A DNA stretch of 64,000 nt, taken from Billgrantia desiderata. Lineage in GTDB: Bacteria; Pseudomonadota; Gammaproteobacteria; Pseudomonadales; Halomonadaceae. The notes beneath the pieces are model-generated. The model ran no database searches. It was given only the letters and a program-made list of their open reading frames with translations, and was not told where the DNA came from. Position numbers and translations under genes: made by a program. The stretch covers positions 56,054-120,053 of the forward strand of contig JAAQTN010000011.1 of assembly GCA_011742915.1 (NCBI GenBank), given 5' to 3'. Of the stretch, positions 34,486-43,622 are shown piece after piece (position 1 is the stretch's first letter; every line of letters starts with the position of its first letter).

Positions 34486-37400
34486 TTACTCCTCTCCGTC
34501 GATACGCTCGAGCAGGTCGGCCACGGCTTGTTCGAGCTGCCGGTCGCGTCCGGCCACTTCGTCCTGGGGCGTTTGCTCCACCAGCAGGTCCGGCATGGCG
34601 CCGTTGTGCTCCATGTCGGTACCGTCGGGCAGGTACCAGCCGCGGAAGGGGCGCCGTACGGTGGCGCCGTCGATCAGCGTATGGCTGTTGGTGGAGATCA
34701 CCCCGCCGTAGGTCTGTTGCCCCACCAGCCTACCGCGCCCCAGCGTGGTGAAGGCGTGGGCCAGGATCTCGGCATTGGAGTAGCTCTTCTCGTTGGCCAG
34801 CATGTTGATCGGCAGCGTATAGCGCGGGGCGTCCAGGCGGTCCTGAGGATAGTGGCCGGTCGCGTCGCGGTCGGCCCCGGCCGGAATGGTGTAGGCGTGC
34901 TCGCCGGCCATGATCGAGGTGAGGATGCGGTCGGTGGTGTGTCCGCCACCATTGTTGCGCACATCGATGATCAGGCCGTCCTTGCCCTCTGCCGCGGCAT
35001 AGAGGTCGCCCTGGAAACCCTCCAGCGAGGTCTGATTCATGGCCTGAATGTGCAGGTAGCCGAGCCGCCCGTCGGAGAGCTCCTCGACGTGGCGCCGGCT
35101 CTCCTCGCGGAAGGCATCGTACTTGAGCCGGGCCAGCTCCGTCAGTCCTATCGTCTGCAGCATGGTGCGATACTCGGTGTAGCCGTCTGCATTCGGACGG
35201 TCGAAGGTGACGATGACCTCCTGATCCACCTGTCCGCGCAGGCGCTCCAGCAGTGTCTCGTTCTCTTCGATGGGCCTCAGGCCGATCTCTGTGATGACAT
35301 CGCCCGGTGCCAGGGGCATGGGGCCGCGGCTGGCCGGTCCTTCGGGAATCACCTCGGTGACGCGAAAGCCGATGCGGCCGTCCTGCTGCGAGACGATTCT
35401 CTCGTGCTCGATGCCCAGCCGACCCGAGGGCTCGCGCAGCGCCGATACCGGCCCCGGATTGGAGACGCCCATGTGCGACGCCGCCAACTCGCCCATCAGC
35501 CGGTTGGTGATGTCGCTGAACTCGCTCGGCGTGCGCGCACGCCGAATCAGCGCGGCGTAGTCCGCCACTACCTCGGGCCAGTCCAGACCCTTCAGGTCGG
35601 TGCGATAGAAGTTCTCGCCGATGACGCGAGCGGCCTCGTGGAATTTCTGCAGCGACTGCTGGCGCAGGTCGATGCGCAGCCGGTCGGAGATGTCCAGGTA
35701 GCGGGGAGAGCCGCTGCCGGAGAGGTTGGCCACGCCGACCCGGCCGTTGACGATGTAGACCACCTGCTCGCCGGTGATGTTGAGATGCTGAACGTTGGCC
35801 TGCGGTCCGATGCGAGTGCGCTGGCTGCCGTCCCAGTTCATGGCCACCAGCCCTTCGCCGCCGGCGTTGAAGACGTAGCGGTCGCCGCCCGGGGTCATCT
35901 CGTTGGCGGTCTGATGCGCCGGCGAGGCCGTCACCCGTTCGATGCGACGCCAGGCGTCGTCCAGCTCGAGTTCCGGGGCATCTTGTGCCTCCTCCTCGGT
36001 GTCGCGGTCGTCCGTCACCGGCAGCGGTGAAAGCGCCTGGGCCGCCTCGCGGGCGCTGCGGTAGTAGCTGGTGAGCTCGCGCGGGGTGTAGGTCTCGATG
36101 TCGCGATCCAGGTAGACCCGGTAGAGGTCGTAGTTCTCACCGGAGCGATTGGAGATGAAGGTCAGCTTGCGGCTGTCCGCCGACCAGCGTGGATTCAGGT
36201 CGTTGCGCGGATGGCGGGTGATGTTGACCGGTTCCGCCGAGCCATCCGCCGGTACCACGAAGATGTTGGCGCTGAAGTCGAGATCGTTCTGCGAATAGGC
36301 GATATAGCGGCTGTCGGGCGACCAGCGCCACTGCATGAAGCTGTCCCAACCCTCGACCAGGGTGCGCTCCTCGCCGCTCTCCAGGTCGAGAATCACCAGG
36401 TCGCCGCGCCCGCGGCGGAAGGCCAGGGAGCGTCCGTCGGGTGAAGGTGAGACGTCGCGGTCGTTGGTCTCCTCGGCCACCACTGGGCTCACGTCGAACT
36501 GAATGGCGTCGTGCCAGCGGGTCGGGTCGCGATCCGTCGGCAGATCCTCGGGCAGCTCCTCCTCCAGTTCCTCCTCGGGGATGCTCTCCACTTCCACGGC
36601 AGGCTCCTGGGGCGGTGGCGGCACGTCGGTGGGGTCGCCCGGCTGGGGAATCAGCACCGGGTCCAGAATGAAGCCGGGGTCCTGCGGGGCGAAGGGGTCT
36701 TCGGGCTCCTCACCGCGCAGGGCCAGATCGGGATCGTAGTCGTTCTCCTGCTCAGGCTCGTCGGGCAGGTCGGGGTCAGCACCGGGGCCTTCCGAAGCCA
36801 GCGAGACGTTGTGGTCGCCGTCCCAGTGGCGTACCGATGGGCGCCCTCTCGCTTGCTGTCGCTCATGGCTGCGGCGCACTTCGTCCCGGGTCAGCGTCAC
36901 CTGCGCCCGATAGATCGACTCGGTGCCGTCGTCGTCGTTGACGAAGTAGAGATCGAGGCCGTCGGGGGACCAGGCGAGACTGTGATGGCGAGCGTGGGTG
37001 CCGGGAGTGACCAGCAGTGTCGGGCTCTGCTCGTCGACGTGGCGCACGTAGACGCGGCCATAGGCGATGTAGGCCATGGTCTGGCCGTCCGGGCTCAGCG
37101 CCGCCTCACTGACGTCGCGGTCGATACGCCGCAGGCTATGGATGTCGCGCCCGTCGTCCGGGGCGCGCAGGGCAATGGGCTCGGGCTCGGCGTCGGGTTG
37201 TTCCAGGTCCAGCCTCAGCAGGGTGTCCCACACCTGCAGCACGGCGGTACTGCCGTCGCGGGAGACGTCGAAGTATTCCAGGTCACGGTCGTCGAATTGC
37301 GTGAGCCTCTCGATGGTGCGCTCGGCATCCAGCTCCATGCGATAGAGGTTGACGGTCTGGTCTTCGCGGTCGGACATGAACAGCAGCGTGTTCTCGTCGA

Positions 37401-38118
37401 CCCAGCGCGCCATGCCGTCGTCGCCGTCACGCTCGGTCAGCGGTTCGAAATCGTCGCTGCCGAGCTCATGAAGCCAGATGTTCATGGCATCGGGGCCGCG
37501 ATAATGGCGACGGTTCCAGTCGTGGTAGGCCCCGCCCCGGGTGAACACGACACGCTGGCCATCCGGGGAGAGCTGCGGTTCGGAGCCGAAGGCGTCGTGC
37601 AGCCTAGTATATTCGCCCCCCTCCGGAGAGAGCCGGTAGGGGCGCTGGTCGCGGTATACGTCGGCCTCGAGCATGCCCGAGAAGGTGATCACCAGCTCGC
37701 CGCTCTCGTCGAGGCCGATGCTGGGGTTGCGCAGGTGCTGGTCGCCGTAAGTGAGCTGCGCGAGCTGGCTGCCGTCGCGATTCATGCGCCACAGGTTGAG
37801 GTAGCCGTCGCGCATCGACGCGAACACGACCCACTCGCCGTCAGGGCTCCAACTGGAATGCAGGTCGTCGTAGTTGTGGCGCGTCAGGCGCACCGCCGTG
37901 CCGCCGTCCGTCGAGGCGCGCCACAGATCGCCGCGCCAGCTGAAGAGAAGCTCGGAGCCGTCGGGGCTGACGGAGGGGAAGCGTGGCAGGCCGACCTGCC
38001 CCGACTGAGCCTGAGCGGCGGCCGATAAGCTTGCCAGCAAACCACCGATGAGCGTCAACAGAGAGGCGCGACGCACCCTCATGTACAGGGGCGTCCGAAG
38101 GGCGCGGAGTCCTTGCAT
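34486..38118 (-). CDS. Exported tricorn-like S41 serine protease
   Basis: 1210 residues. A signal peptide (SLLTLIGGLLASLSAAAQA) is followed by a beta-propeller of PD40/WD40-like TolB repeats (FPSVSPDGSELLFSW, SSWSPDGEWVVFASM). An acidic, proline-rich insertion (about residues 435-530) splits the propeller region and more PD40 repeats follow. Then come a core with His882 (LAASHMGV), a PDZ domain (GDVITEIGLRPIEENETLLE) and the S41 catalytic part with DVRNNGGGHTTDRIL and probable nucleophile Ser1114 (SYSNAEILAHAFT). Tricorn homologues degrade oligopeptides; this one would act in the periplasm. Start ATG 38118 chosen for AGGACAGG and the signal peptide. Residue assignments are by motif reading. 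Confidence 0.88.
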   Translation of the reverse strand: MQGLRALRTPLYMRVRRASLLTLIGGLLASLSAAAQAQSGQVGLPRFPSVSPDGSELLFSWRGDLWRASTDGGTAVRLTRHNYDDLHSSWSPDGEWVVFASMRDGYLNLWRMNRDGSQLAQLTYGDQHLRNPSIGLDESGELVITFSGMLEADVYRDQRPYRLSPEGGEYTRLHDAFGSEPQLSPDGQRVVFTRGGAYHDWNRRHYRGPDAMNIWLHELGSDDFEPLTERDGDDGMARWVDENTLLFMSDREDQTVNLYRMELDAERTIERLTQFDDRDLEYFDVSRDGSTAVLQVWDTLLRLDLEQPDAEPEPIALRAPDDGRDIHSLRRIDRDVSEAALSPDGQTMAYIAYGRVYVRHVDEQSPTLLVTPGTHARHHSLAWSPDGLDLYFVNDDDGTESIYRAQVTLTRDEVRRSHERQQARGRPSVRHWDGDHNVSLASEGPGADPDLPDEPEQENDYDPDLALRGEEPEDPFAPQDPGFILDPVLIPQPGDPTDVPPPPQEPAVEVESIPEEELEEELPEDLPTDRDPTRWHDAIQFDVSPVVAEETNDRDVSPSPDGRSLAFRRGRGDLVILDLESGEERTLVEGWDSFMQWRWSPDSRYIAYSQNDLDFSANIFVVPADGSAEPVNITRHPRNDLNPRWSADSRKLTFISNRSGENYDLYRVYLDRDIETYTPRELTSYYRSAREAAQALSPLPVTDDRDTEEEAQDAPELELDDAWRRIERVTASPAHQTANEMTPGGDRYVFNAGGEGLVAMNWDGSQRTRIGPQANVQHLNITGEQVVYIVNGRVGVANLSGSGSPRYLDISDRLRIDLRQQSLQKFHEAARVIGENFYRTDLKGLDWPEVVADYAALIRRARTPSEFSDITNRLMGELAASHMGVSNPGPVSALREPSGRLGIEHERIVSQQDGRIGFRVTEVIPEGPASRGPMPLAPGDVITEIGLRPIEENETLLERLRGQVDQEVIVTFDRPNADGYTEYRTMLQTIGLTELARLKYDAFREESRRHVEELSDGRLGYLHIQAMNQTSLEGFQGDLYAAAEGKDGLIIDVRNNGGGHTTDRILTSIMAGEHAYTIPAGADRDATGHYPQDRLDAPRYTLPINMLANEKSYSNAEILAHAFTTLGRGRLVGQQTYGGVISTNSHTLIDGATVRRPFRGWYLPDGTDMEHNGAMPDLLVEQTPQDEVAGRDRQLEQAVADLLERIDGEE

Positions 38119-38278
38119 TGTCGAACCTGTCCTTAATGCCGATGCCATGCTTCCACAACGTAGCAACGATCACGGCCGACTTCGAATACGAATCGATCGG
38201 TGTGGTCTGATGCAAGGCCTTGCGCTAGGCTTTCGCCGAAAGCGCGCGTTTCGCCAACCGTTCAGGGAAGGAGGGGGC

Positions 38279-39562
38279 ATGAGTGACGCACGCGATCCAT
38301 ATCCCGATGCATTGCGTGCCGTTGCGCTATTGATCGTGGTGCTCGGGCACTGGGTTGCCACACTGCCACGAATCGAGAATGGCATGCTGGTGGAGACCGG
38401 CCACATCCTCGATGCCTGGCCACCCGCAGGCTATTTCACCTGGATCGTGCAGGTCGTACCGCTGTTCATCTTCGTTTCCGCGGCGGTGAGCTCGGAAGGC
38501 GTGTGGGAGCGCTACCGCGCCGGTGACCCGCACTCGCACTGGTGGGCGACTCGGGCGCTGGGACTGGCTCGCCCTACCGTGACCTACCTGGCCGTGCTGT
38601 CCGTATTCGTGGGCATCTCCTTCTTCACCCGTGATGGCGTGCTGGGGCCGCTCAATCATTCATTGACCGTGCACCTGTGGTTCCTGCTGATTCTATTGGG
38701 CGTTCAACTGGTGCTGCCGCTTTCCGTCTGGGCCGACCGCCGCTTCGGTTTGTGGTCGGCGGCGGCGCTGATCGCAGCCATCGCCGTAGTGGACCTGCTG
38801 CGCTCGCGCCCCGCCGCCCTCGAGGAGTGGCTGATACTGGGGCGGTTGGTGACCGCGGAGCACGACTATTTCGCCTGGATCAACACGTTGTTCTTCTGGC
38901 TGTTGCCCCAGCAGCTCGGTATCGCCTGGTGGAATGGCCGTTTCAGCGGTCGGCGTACCGGCGCTGCGCTGATGCTGTTCGGGCTGGCCTGGCTGCTGGC
39001 GGCCGTCGCCCTTGGCTACCCGCCTTCGATGGTCAATGGAGATGCGGGCGGCGATACCAACCTGCTGCCGCCGACCCTGGCGCTGCTTGGCGTGATGTGG
39101 TTCCAAGTAGGGCTGGTAGTGCTCTTCGAGGCGCCGGTACGGCGCTTTCTGCAGCGTCAGCACCTGGGGCGCTGGATGGCGATGATCGGCGCGTTCGGGC
39201 TGCAGCTCTACCTGTGGCACAAGCTGGCCGAGCTGCCGGCCGCCTGGCTGGGACAGCGCCTGGGTTGGCCCATCGACGCCGGCATGCCGGGCGAGCCGGG
39301 GTTCTGGATCGGCCGCCTGGAGTGGATCGGGCTGTGTGCGCTGATGGTGGTGCCGGTGATGATCGTGGTGTTGCTCTTCGAGCGCTACCGCAAGCAGCAT
39401 GTCGCACCCGCGACCGGGACGTACCGCATTGTCTCGGGGGGCACGGTGCTACTGCTTGGGCTGGGTGTCAGCCTTGGCTTGGGTGCTCTCCCCGGAGCGC
39501 TCATCGGCCTCCCCCTGGTGGCGCTTGCCGCCTGGCTGCTGCGTTCGCCCCGTCAGGCCTGA
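38279..39562 (+). CDS. Acyltransferase-3 family membrane protein
   Basis: 427 residues from ATG 38279 (GGGAAGGAGG upstream). About ten to twelve helices. The N-terminus DPYPDALRAVALLIVVLGHW has the family Arg and His, and GAFGLQLYLWHKLAELPAAW is the C-terminal conserved block. It probably transfers an acyl group onto a periplasmic or extracellular target. It is unrelated in detail to the acyltransferase at 29393, so this is not a recent duplication. Its last 114 bases overlap the 3' end of the convergent hydrolase gene. Confidence 0.82.
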   Translation: MSDARDPYPDALRAVALLIVVLGHWVATLPRIENGMLVETGHILDAWPPAGYFTWIVQVVPLFIFVSAAVSSEGVWERYRAGDPHSHWWATRALGLARPTVTYLAVLSVFVGISFFTRDGVLGPLNHSLTVHLWFLLILLGVQLVLPLSVWADRRFGLWSAAALIAAIAVVDLLRSRPAALEEWLILGRLVTAEHDYFAWINTLFFWLLPQQLGIAWWNGRFSGRRTGAALMLFGLAWLLAAVALGYPPSMVNGDAGGDTNLLPPTLALLGVMWFQVGLVVLFEAPVRRFLQRQHLGRWMAMIGAFGLQLYLWHKLAELPAAWLGQRLGWPIDAGMPGEPGFWIGRLEWIGLCALMVVPVMIVVLLFERYRKQHVAPATGTYRIVSGGTVLLLGLGVSLGLGALPGALIGLPLVALAAWLLRSPRQA

Positions 39563-40327
39563 CTCGGAGAGCCATTGGCGTATGGCTTCGACGACCCACT
39601 CAGGATCGTCGATCGGCAGATCGTGACCGCCGTTGGGGTGGCACTGCAGTGGCCAGCCCCAGCGCTCGGCAATGCGCCGTGAGCAGTGCCACGACACCAT
39701 CCGATCGGCTTTCGAGGTCAGCACCAGGGCCGGCAAGCCGGGCAGTTCCTGTGGTACGGGAAACCCTCTCGCGGCGGCCAACAGCTGACGCACCAGGTTG
39801 GCCTTGCCTACCGGTGCTTCGCGTTGCCAGCGGGCGTAGCGTTTCGCCACGCCGTGCAGGTCGCTCTGCAGCCGGGTGGTCATGCGCAGAATCGCTAGCT
39901 CGCGTCGTTCATGACTGAGCGGCAGCAGCAGGGCCATCAGCAGGCGTGGGTATTGCCGTGGGCGCAAGCGCTGGTAGAAAGGGGCAGTGCCGCGCAGGCT
40001 CGAGTTGATCAACACCAGACACGCCACCTCATCGGGAAAACGCTGCGCCCAGCGCAGCGCCACCATGCCGCCCAGCGAGATCGCCAGTACCCGGTGCGGG
40101 CCGCGGCTGCCCGCAGCGTTCAACTCACGGCGCAGCGCGTCGACCATGCCGTCGATGTGGGTCGGGCTGGCCTCGCGCCAGAGCACCCCATTGCCGGGAA
40201 GATCCACCGCCCTGGCCGGCTGTTGCAGCACCTGGGCCAGCCGCTCGGGAAAGCCTTCCCAATGGCGTGCCTCGCGTACCAGCCCGCGCAGCAGGATCCA
40301 GCCGGGGCCGGGCGCTGGCTCGTTCAT
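39449..40327 (-). CDS. Alpha/beta-hydrolase (cytoplasmic)
   Basis: 292 residues from ATG 40327. Alpha/beta-hydrolase: ILLRGLVREARHWEGFPERL oxyanion region, nucleophile Ser in LAISLGGMVALRWAQ, acid Asp in LTSKADRMVSW, His in PNGGHDLPIDDP. No signal peptide. The last 38 residues are polar and encoded in the overlap with the convergent acyltransferase gene, so they may be a late extension. The ATG overlaps the stop of the upstream peptidase-like gene (ATGA), so the two are co-translated. Confidence 0.82.
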   Translation of the reverse strand: MNEPAPGPGWILLRGLVREARHWEGFPERLAQVLQQPARAVDLPGNGVLWREASPTHIDGMVDALRRELNAAGSRGPHRVLAISLGGMVALRWAQRFPDEVACLVLINSSLRGTAPFYQRLRPRQYPRLLMALLLPLSHERRELAILRMTTRLQSDLHGVAKRYARWQREAPVGKANLVRQLLAAARGFPVPQELPGLPALVLTSKADRMVSWHCSRRIAERWGWPLQCHPNGGHDLPIDDPEWVVEAIRQWLSESGLTGRTQQPGGKRHQGEADERSGESTQAKADTQPKQ

Positions 40328-41901
40328 GGGCGATTCGCTCCAGTCTTGTCGGCGGGCTCGATCACCCACGGTTCGCGTTCGACTTCGTTGCGGCAGCTGG
40401 CGTCGACGGGTTGGTAAGGATCGTCGAGAAATGCCTGGATCATCGTGGAGCGGCACTCGTTGACCGGATTGTGGCCCAAGGCCTGCATTTCGACGTACTG
40501 CAGGTTGGGCATGGTGAGCTGCAGGTGCTGGCTCCAGCGTGTGCCGCAGCATGGATCCATCTGACCATGGATCGACAGCGCCGGCGTGTCGCTTATGGGC
40601 GAATCGTTGTGCTCGGCTGGCACGTCGCCGTCCTCACCCCACCAGGCGCAGAGCCAGGGCGGCTCGAAGCCCAGCACCGCGGGCTCGCGCTGTACGGCAG
40701 CGATGGAGTCATCCTGGCTGGGTCGGTTGCTGCCCATATCGCTGCATACATGCGCGAGGAAGTAGCCCAGGGCATAAGCGGGAGCCTCTGGCTCAGGGTC
40801 GTAGTCCTCGATGCGGAAGAACTCCGCAAGCCGTGAATAATCCCCGGCTTCGACGTCGGCTACCAGGCTGGGCAGCTCGGCATAGTCGGAGGCCAGCGTC
40901 AGATAAAGAGTATCGACGAGGGCGGCGCCATCGAAGTACAGCGCTTTCTCACCGTCTTCGCCATGCTCGACATGCGCCACGAAGGGGCGTCTATCCAGAG
41001 TACGCCGAGCCCGGTCGAAGGCCTGCATCCAGTTCGGCAACATGTCCCGGCATGCCTCATCTTCCGCAGCGCACAGTGCGAGTACGTCGGTAAAGGTCTG
41101 CTTGGCGGTGTAGAGCTCATCGACTGGCGGGCGGTTACGCAGATGATTGAACCAGGGCCAGCCGAAGACGGCGGCGCGAATGCTCTCAGGATGGTACTGG
41201 ATGAACGAGGCTAGCGTGCCGCTGCCGGTGGAAGAGCCGAAGGCATCGATGCGCTCGTAGCCGAGCAACTGGCGAATTTCGTCTACATCGCGCGATACGG
41301 CGTGAGCGTTGTACTGGCTGACGTCGATACCCTCGTCGACCAGCTTGCGGTAGCACGCTTGCACCTCCGCCGTGATGAGGTGCAAGCGCTCCATCGGCTC
41401 CAGCGAAGCGGTGATGGCTGGCGTGTGGATGATGTTGTGATAGGGCGAGACCGCCGCGTAATCGGGGCACTCCAGGGCTGGCTCGGCGTGAGTGAAGCCG
41501 CGATGATCCATGGTTACCAGGGTGCGCTCACCGATGTCCTCGAGCAGTTGCTCCAGATAGTCCCGGTTGTCGAGTGAAGAGTAGCCTGGCCCACCGGGAA
41601 AAAAGAAGACCGGTGGCGCTTCGTCAACTGGGGTTTCCGGCTCGATGACGGCCACCGGCATGGAAACCCGATTGCCGTTGGGTTCTTGCCAATTCTCGGG
41701 CGCATGAAAGGTGTGGCAGGTCGCACCCAGCGCCTCTAGGGCTTCGGTGGGGCATTGCGTGTTTTCCAGACGGGGGAGGCCGTCTTCTTCCACCTGGTCT
41801 TGAGCGTGCACCTGGTCTTGAGCGTGGCCCGGTGAAGAGAGAAGTACAATCAGCGGGACGGCCCCAAGCCAGTGCCAGGCGCAAGATTCCCTTCTTTTCA
41901 T
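40324..41901 (-). CDS. Exported TAP-like alpha/beta-hydrolase (peptidase family S33)
   Basis: 525 residues with a signal peptide (LGAVPLIVLLSSPGHA). Motifs of the tripeptidyl aminopeptidase-like group: PPVFFFPGGPGYSSLD (oxyanion HGGPG-like), TLVTMDHRGF, nucleophile Ser in IDAFGSSTGSGTLASF, acid Asp in IHGQMDPCCG, catalytic His in ALGHNPVNEC. The Ser motif is GSSTGSG rather than the common GxSYG. It probably releases N-terminal residues from peptides in the periplasm, by family. AAGGAG precedes ATG 41901. Residues just after the signal peptide are a tandem duplicate (HAQDQV twice). Confidence 0.85.
   Translation of the reverse strand: MKRRESCAWHWLGAVPLIVLLSSPGHAQDQVHAQDQVEEDGLPRLENTQCPTEALEALGATCHTFHAPENWQEPNGNRVSMPVAVIEPETPVDEAPPVFFFPGGPGYSSLDNRDYLEQLLEDIGERTLVTMDHRGFTHAEPALECPDYAAVSPYHNIIHTPAITASLEPMERLHLITAEVQACYRKLVDEGIDVSQYNAHAVSRDVDEIRQLLGYERIDAFGSSTGSGTLASFIQYHPESIRAAVFGWPWFNHLRNRPPVDELYTAKQTFTDVLALCAAEDEACRDMLPNWMQAFDRARRTLDRRPFVAHVEHGEDGEKALYFDGAALVDTLYLTLASDYAELPSLVADVEAGDYSRLAEFFRIEDYDPEPEAPAYALGYFLAHVCSDMGSNRPSQDDSIAAVQREPAVLGFEPPWLCAWWGEDGDVPAEHNDSPISDTPALSIHGQMDPCCGTRWSQHLQLTMPNLQYVEMQALGHNPVNECRSTMIQAFLDDPYQPVDASCRNEVEREPWVIEPADKTGANRP
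41791..41826. repeat. Tandem 18-base duplication at a signal-peptide boundary
   Basis: CACCTGGTCTTGAGCGTG occurs twice in direct succession (41791-41808 and 41809-41826), with no differences. On the coding strand it duplicates six residues at the mature N-terminus of the TAP-like hydrolase. Identity suggests a recent slippage event. Confidence 0.85.
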
Positions 41902-42087
41902 GGCGCTCTCCTTGTTGTTCGCGGGTAGCCGGCGGGCCGGGCTTCGCTAGTCAAGCTAGCAGTCGGAGCGGGGCCGTCAACGCGGATAAGGTGGGTAACT
42001 CAAGGCAATAAACAAAGACAGAAATCGTTTTGATGGGTGTGTGGCGCGTAACTACCTTGCAAGAGTAAGGATGACACGCAGGAAGCT

Positions 42088-42114
42088 GTACGGCCCCGGC
42101 CGTACGCCGTTTTT
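42088..42114 (+). promoter_or_regulatory. Terminator-like hairpin in the leader of the CBS gene
   Basis: GTACGGCC (42088-42095) and GGCCGTAC (42098-42105) form a perfect 8-pair stem, followed by GCCG and five Ts (42110-42114). The AAGGAGG ribosome site of the CBS gene starts directly afterwards. The gene upstream points the other way, so no upstream transcript needs ending; an attenuator or leader-stability role is likely. Confidence 0.5.
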
Positions 42115-42130
42115 AAGAAGGAGGTGGAAC

Positions 42131-42553
42131 ATGCAAGTACGTGAAGTCATGACCAAGCGTCCCGATTATTGCAGTGCCGATGCATCCATTCGTGAAGTTG
42201 CCGAGCGCATGCGCAAGGACAACTCCGGGTTCGAGCCGCTGGTGGAAAACGACCGGATCGTGGGCACCGTGACCGATCGCGATCTCACGATTCGCGCCCT
42301 GGCCGAAGGCAAGAGCCCGGACGAGAAGGCAAGCAGTGTCGCCACCACCAATGTGCTTTATGCCTTCGAAGATCAGGACGTGAAGGACGTGCTGCGCAAC
42401 ATGCGCGAGCAGCAGGTGCAGCGTCTGGTGGTGCTCAACAACCAGAGCGACAAGAGTCTCGTTGGTGTGGTCACGATCGGCGACATCGCCGACCGCTGCG
42501 ATGATGACGAAATGGCTCGCGAGATCGCCAATTGCAGCAAGCACTATCACTGA
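42131..42553 (+). CDS. Two-CBS-domain protein
   Basis: 140 residues made of two CBS motifs forming one Bateman module: MQVREVMTKRPDYCSADASI to GTVTDRDLTIRALAEG, and VLYAFEDQDVKDVLRNMREQ to VGVVTIGDIADRC. Such stand-alone proteins bind adenine nucleotides and sense energy or stress state. A strong AAGGAGGTGG lies 5 bases before ATG 42131. The short leader contains a terminator-like hairpin. The bases between 41902 and 42087 hold the divergent promoters and no gene. Confidence 0.9.
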   Translation: MQVREVMTKRPDYCSADASIREVAERMRKDNSGFEPLVENDRIVGTVTDRDLTIRALAEGKSPDEKASSVATTNVLYAFEDQDVKDVLRNMREQQVQRLVVLNNQSDKSLVGVVTIGDIADRCDDDEMAREIANCSKHYH

Positions 42554-42595
42554 AACTGACTCTGCTCGATATCGCTGAAATTCATGCTCATTATC

Positions 42596-42633
42596 ATTGG
42601 GGCGCTGCGCCGAGGTCGGGCCGGCGCCCCAAT
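42596..42633. terminator. Hairpin between the CBS and lipid kinase genes
   Basis: ATTGGGGCGC (42596-42605) pairs perfectly with GCGCCCCAAT (42624-42633), with an 18-base GC-rich loop that can extend the stem. It lies between convergent genes and probably terminates both. Confidence 0.6.
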
Positions 42634-42671
42634 CGCCTTCGATGGGGCATGGCGATCTACTTCGAGCTGCG

Positions 42672-43622
42672 TCAGAACGACTTGGGGTTCGGGCGTGCCA
42701 TGGGTGAGGCATCGTTGGGCGTGTAGTGCACGGCGGGAGCAGCTTTCGGTCGGCCCGAGACCAGGCGGTTGCCCATTACCTTGAGCACACCGTGTCGCGT
42801 AAAGGCCGAGATGTTGGCCATGCGACCCAGGCTTTCGCCATCGGCCGTGACCGTGTGGTCGTGGCGCAGCTGAATATGGCACTGGGGCGATTGGAAATGG
42901 ACCACTGTTTCGTTGGAGCGAGGCGCTTGTCTCAGCAGCCGCGTGGCAAGGAAAGCCAGCAGCACGCGCAGCCATGAATGGTGCCGCACCGCCACCACGT
43001 TCAGCATGCCGTCGTCGATACTGGCCTCGGGGATCTCATGACCGCCGCCGAAATAGGCGCCCGAGGCAATGGCAATGGTCAGCCATGGGCCTTCGACGGT
43101 GCGGTCGTCGCACTCGATGCGGCCATGGATGCCGCGTTGCATGCCGAGCCGCTGCGCCAGCGTCAGCAGGTAGCTGAACCGGCCCAGGTGGCGCTTCTGC
43201 TCCTGGGAAGCCTTGCGGGCAGGCAGCGTGCCAAGGCCGATGTGAGCGACATTGAGGAAGGCCGTGCCGTTGAGCCAGGCGACATCGACCGCCACGCTCT
43301 GCTGCGAGGCCAACAGCCTGCACAGCTCCAGCGGGTCGTCAGGCAAGCCCAGATTGCGGGCGAAGTCGTTGGCCGTGCCGGAGGGCAGTACGCCGAGAAT
43401 GGCGCTTCGCTCGATGCAAACCGGTACGACTCGGTTTACCGAGCCATCGCCACCCGCCACCAATACGCGGTCGCCGGGTGCCACCTCCTGCTCCCACTCG
43501 GTTTCGTTGAGCCCGCGGACGCGCAGCTCCTCGATACCCGCCGCCTTAAGATAGCCCCGCCAGTACGACTCGCCGTGGCTGCCATCGCCGGCTGCCTTGT
43601 TGACGATCAGCCAGTAGTTCAT
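42672..43622 (-). CDS. Diacylglycerol-kinase-family lipid kinase
   Basis: 316 residues from ATG 43622 (GGAG 7 bases upstream). The catalytic region shows VLVAGGDGSVNRVV and GVLPSGTANDFARNLGLPDD, the phosphate-binding and conserved DAGK motifs, and a C-terminal beta-sandwich lobe with HTVTADGESLG. Bacterial members phosphorylate diacylglycerol or related lipids (YegS/DgkB group) at the inner membrane; the exact substrate is open. Single gene. Confidence 0.87.
   Translation of the reverse strand: MNYWLIVNKAAGDGSHGESYWRGYLKAAGIEELRVRGLNETEWEQEVAPGDRVLVAGGDGSVNRVVPVCIERSAILGVLPSGTANDFARNLGLPDDPLELCRLLASQQSVAVDVAWLNGTAFLNVAHIGLGTLPARKASQEQKRHLGRFSYLLTLAQRLGMQRGIHGRIECDDRTVEGPWLTIAIASGAYFGGGHEIPEASIDDGMLNVVAVRHHSWLRVLLAFLATRLLRQAPRSNETVVHFQSPQCHIQLRHDHTVTADGESLGRMANISAFTRHGVLKVMGNRLVSGRPKAAPAVHYTPNDASPMARPNPKSF

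Noticed and set aside
36511-38028. Plus-strand open frame opposite the tricorn-like gene
   Set aside because: Shadow of a repeat-rich, GC-rich gene; composition atypical for protein.
42583-42599. Fur-like CATGCTCATTATCATT stretch
   Set aside because: It lies between convergent genes, where an operator makes little sense, and only half the consensus is present.
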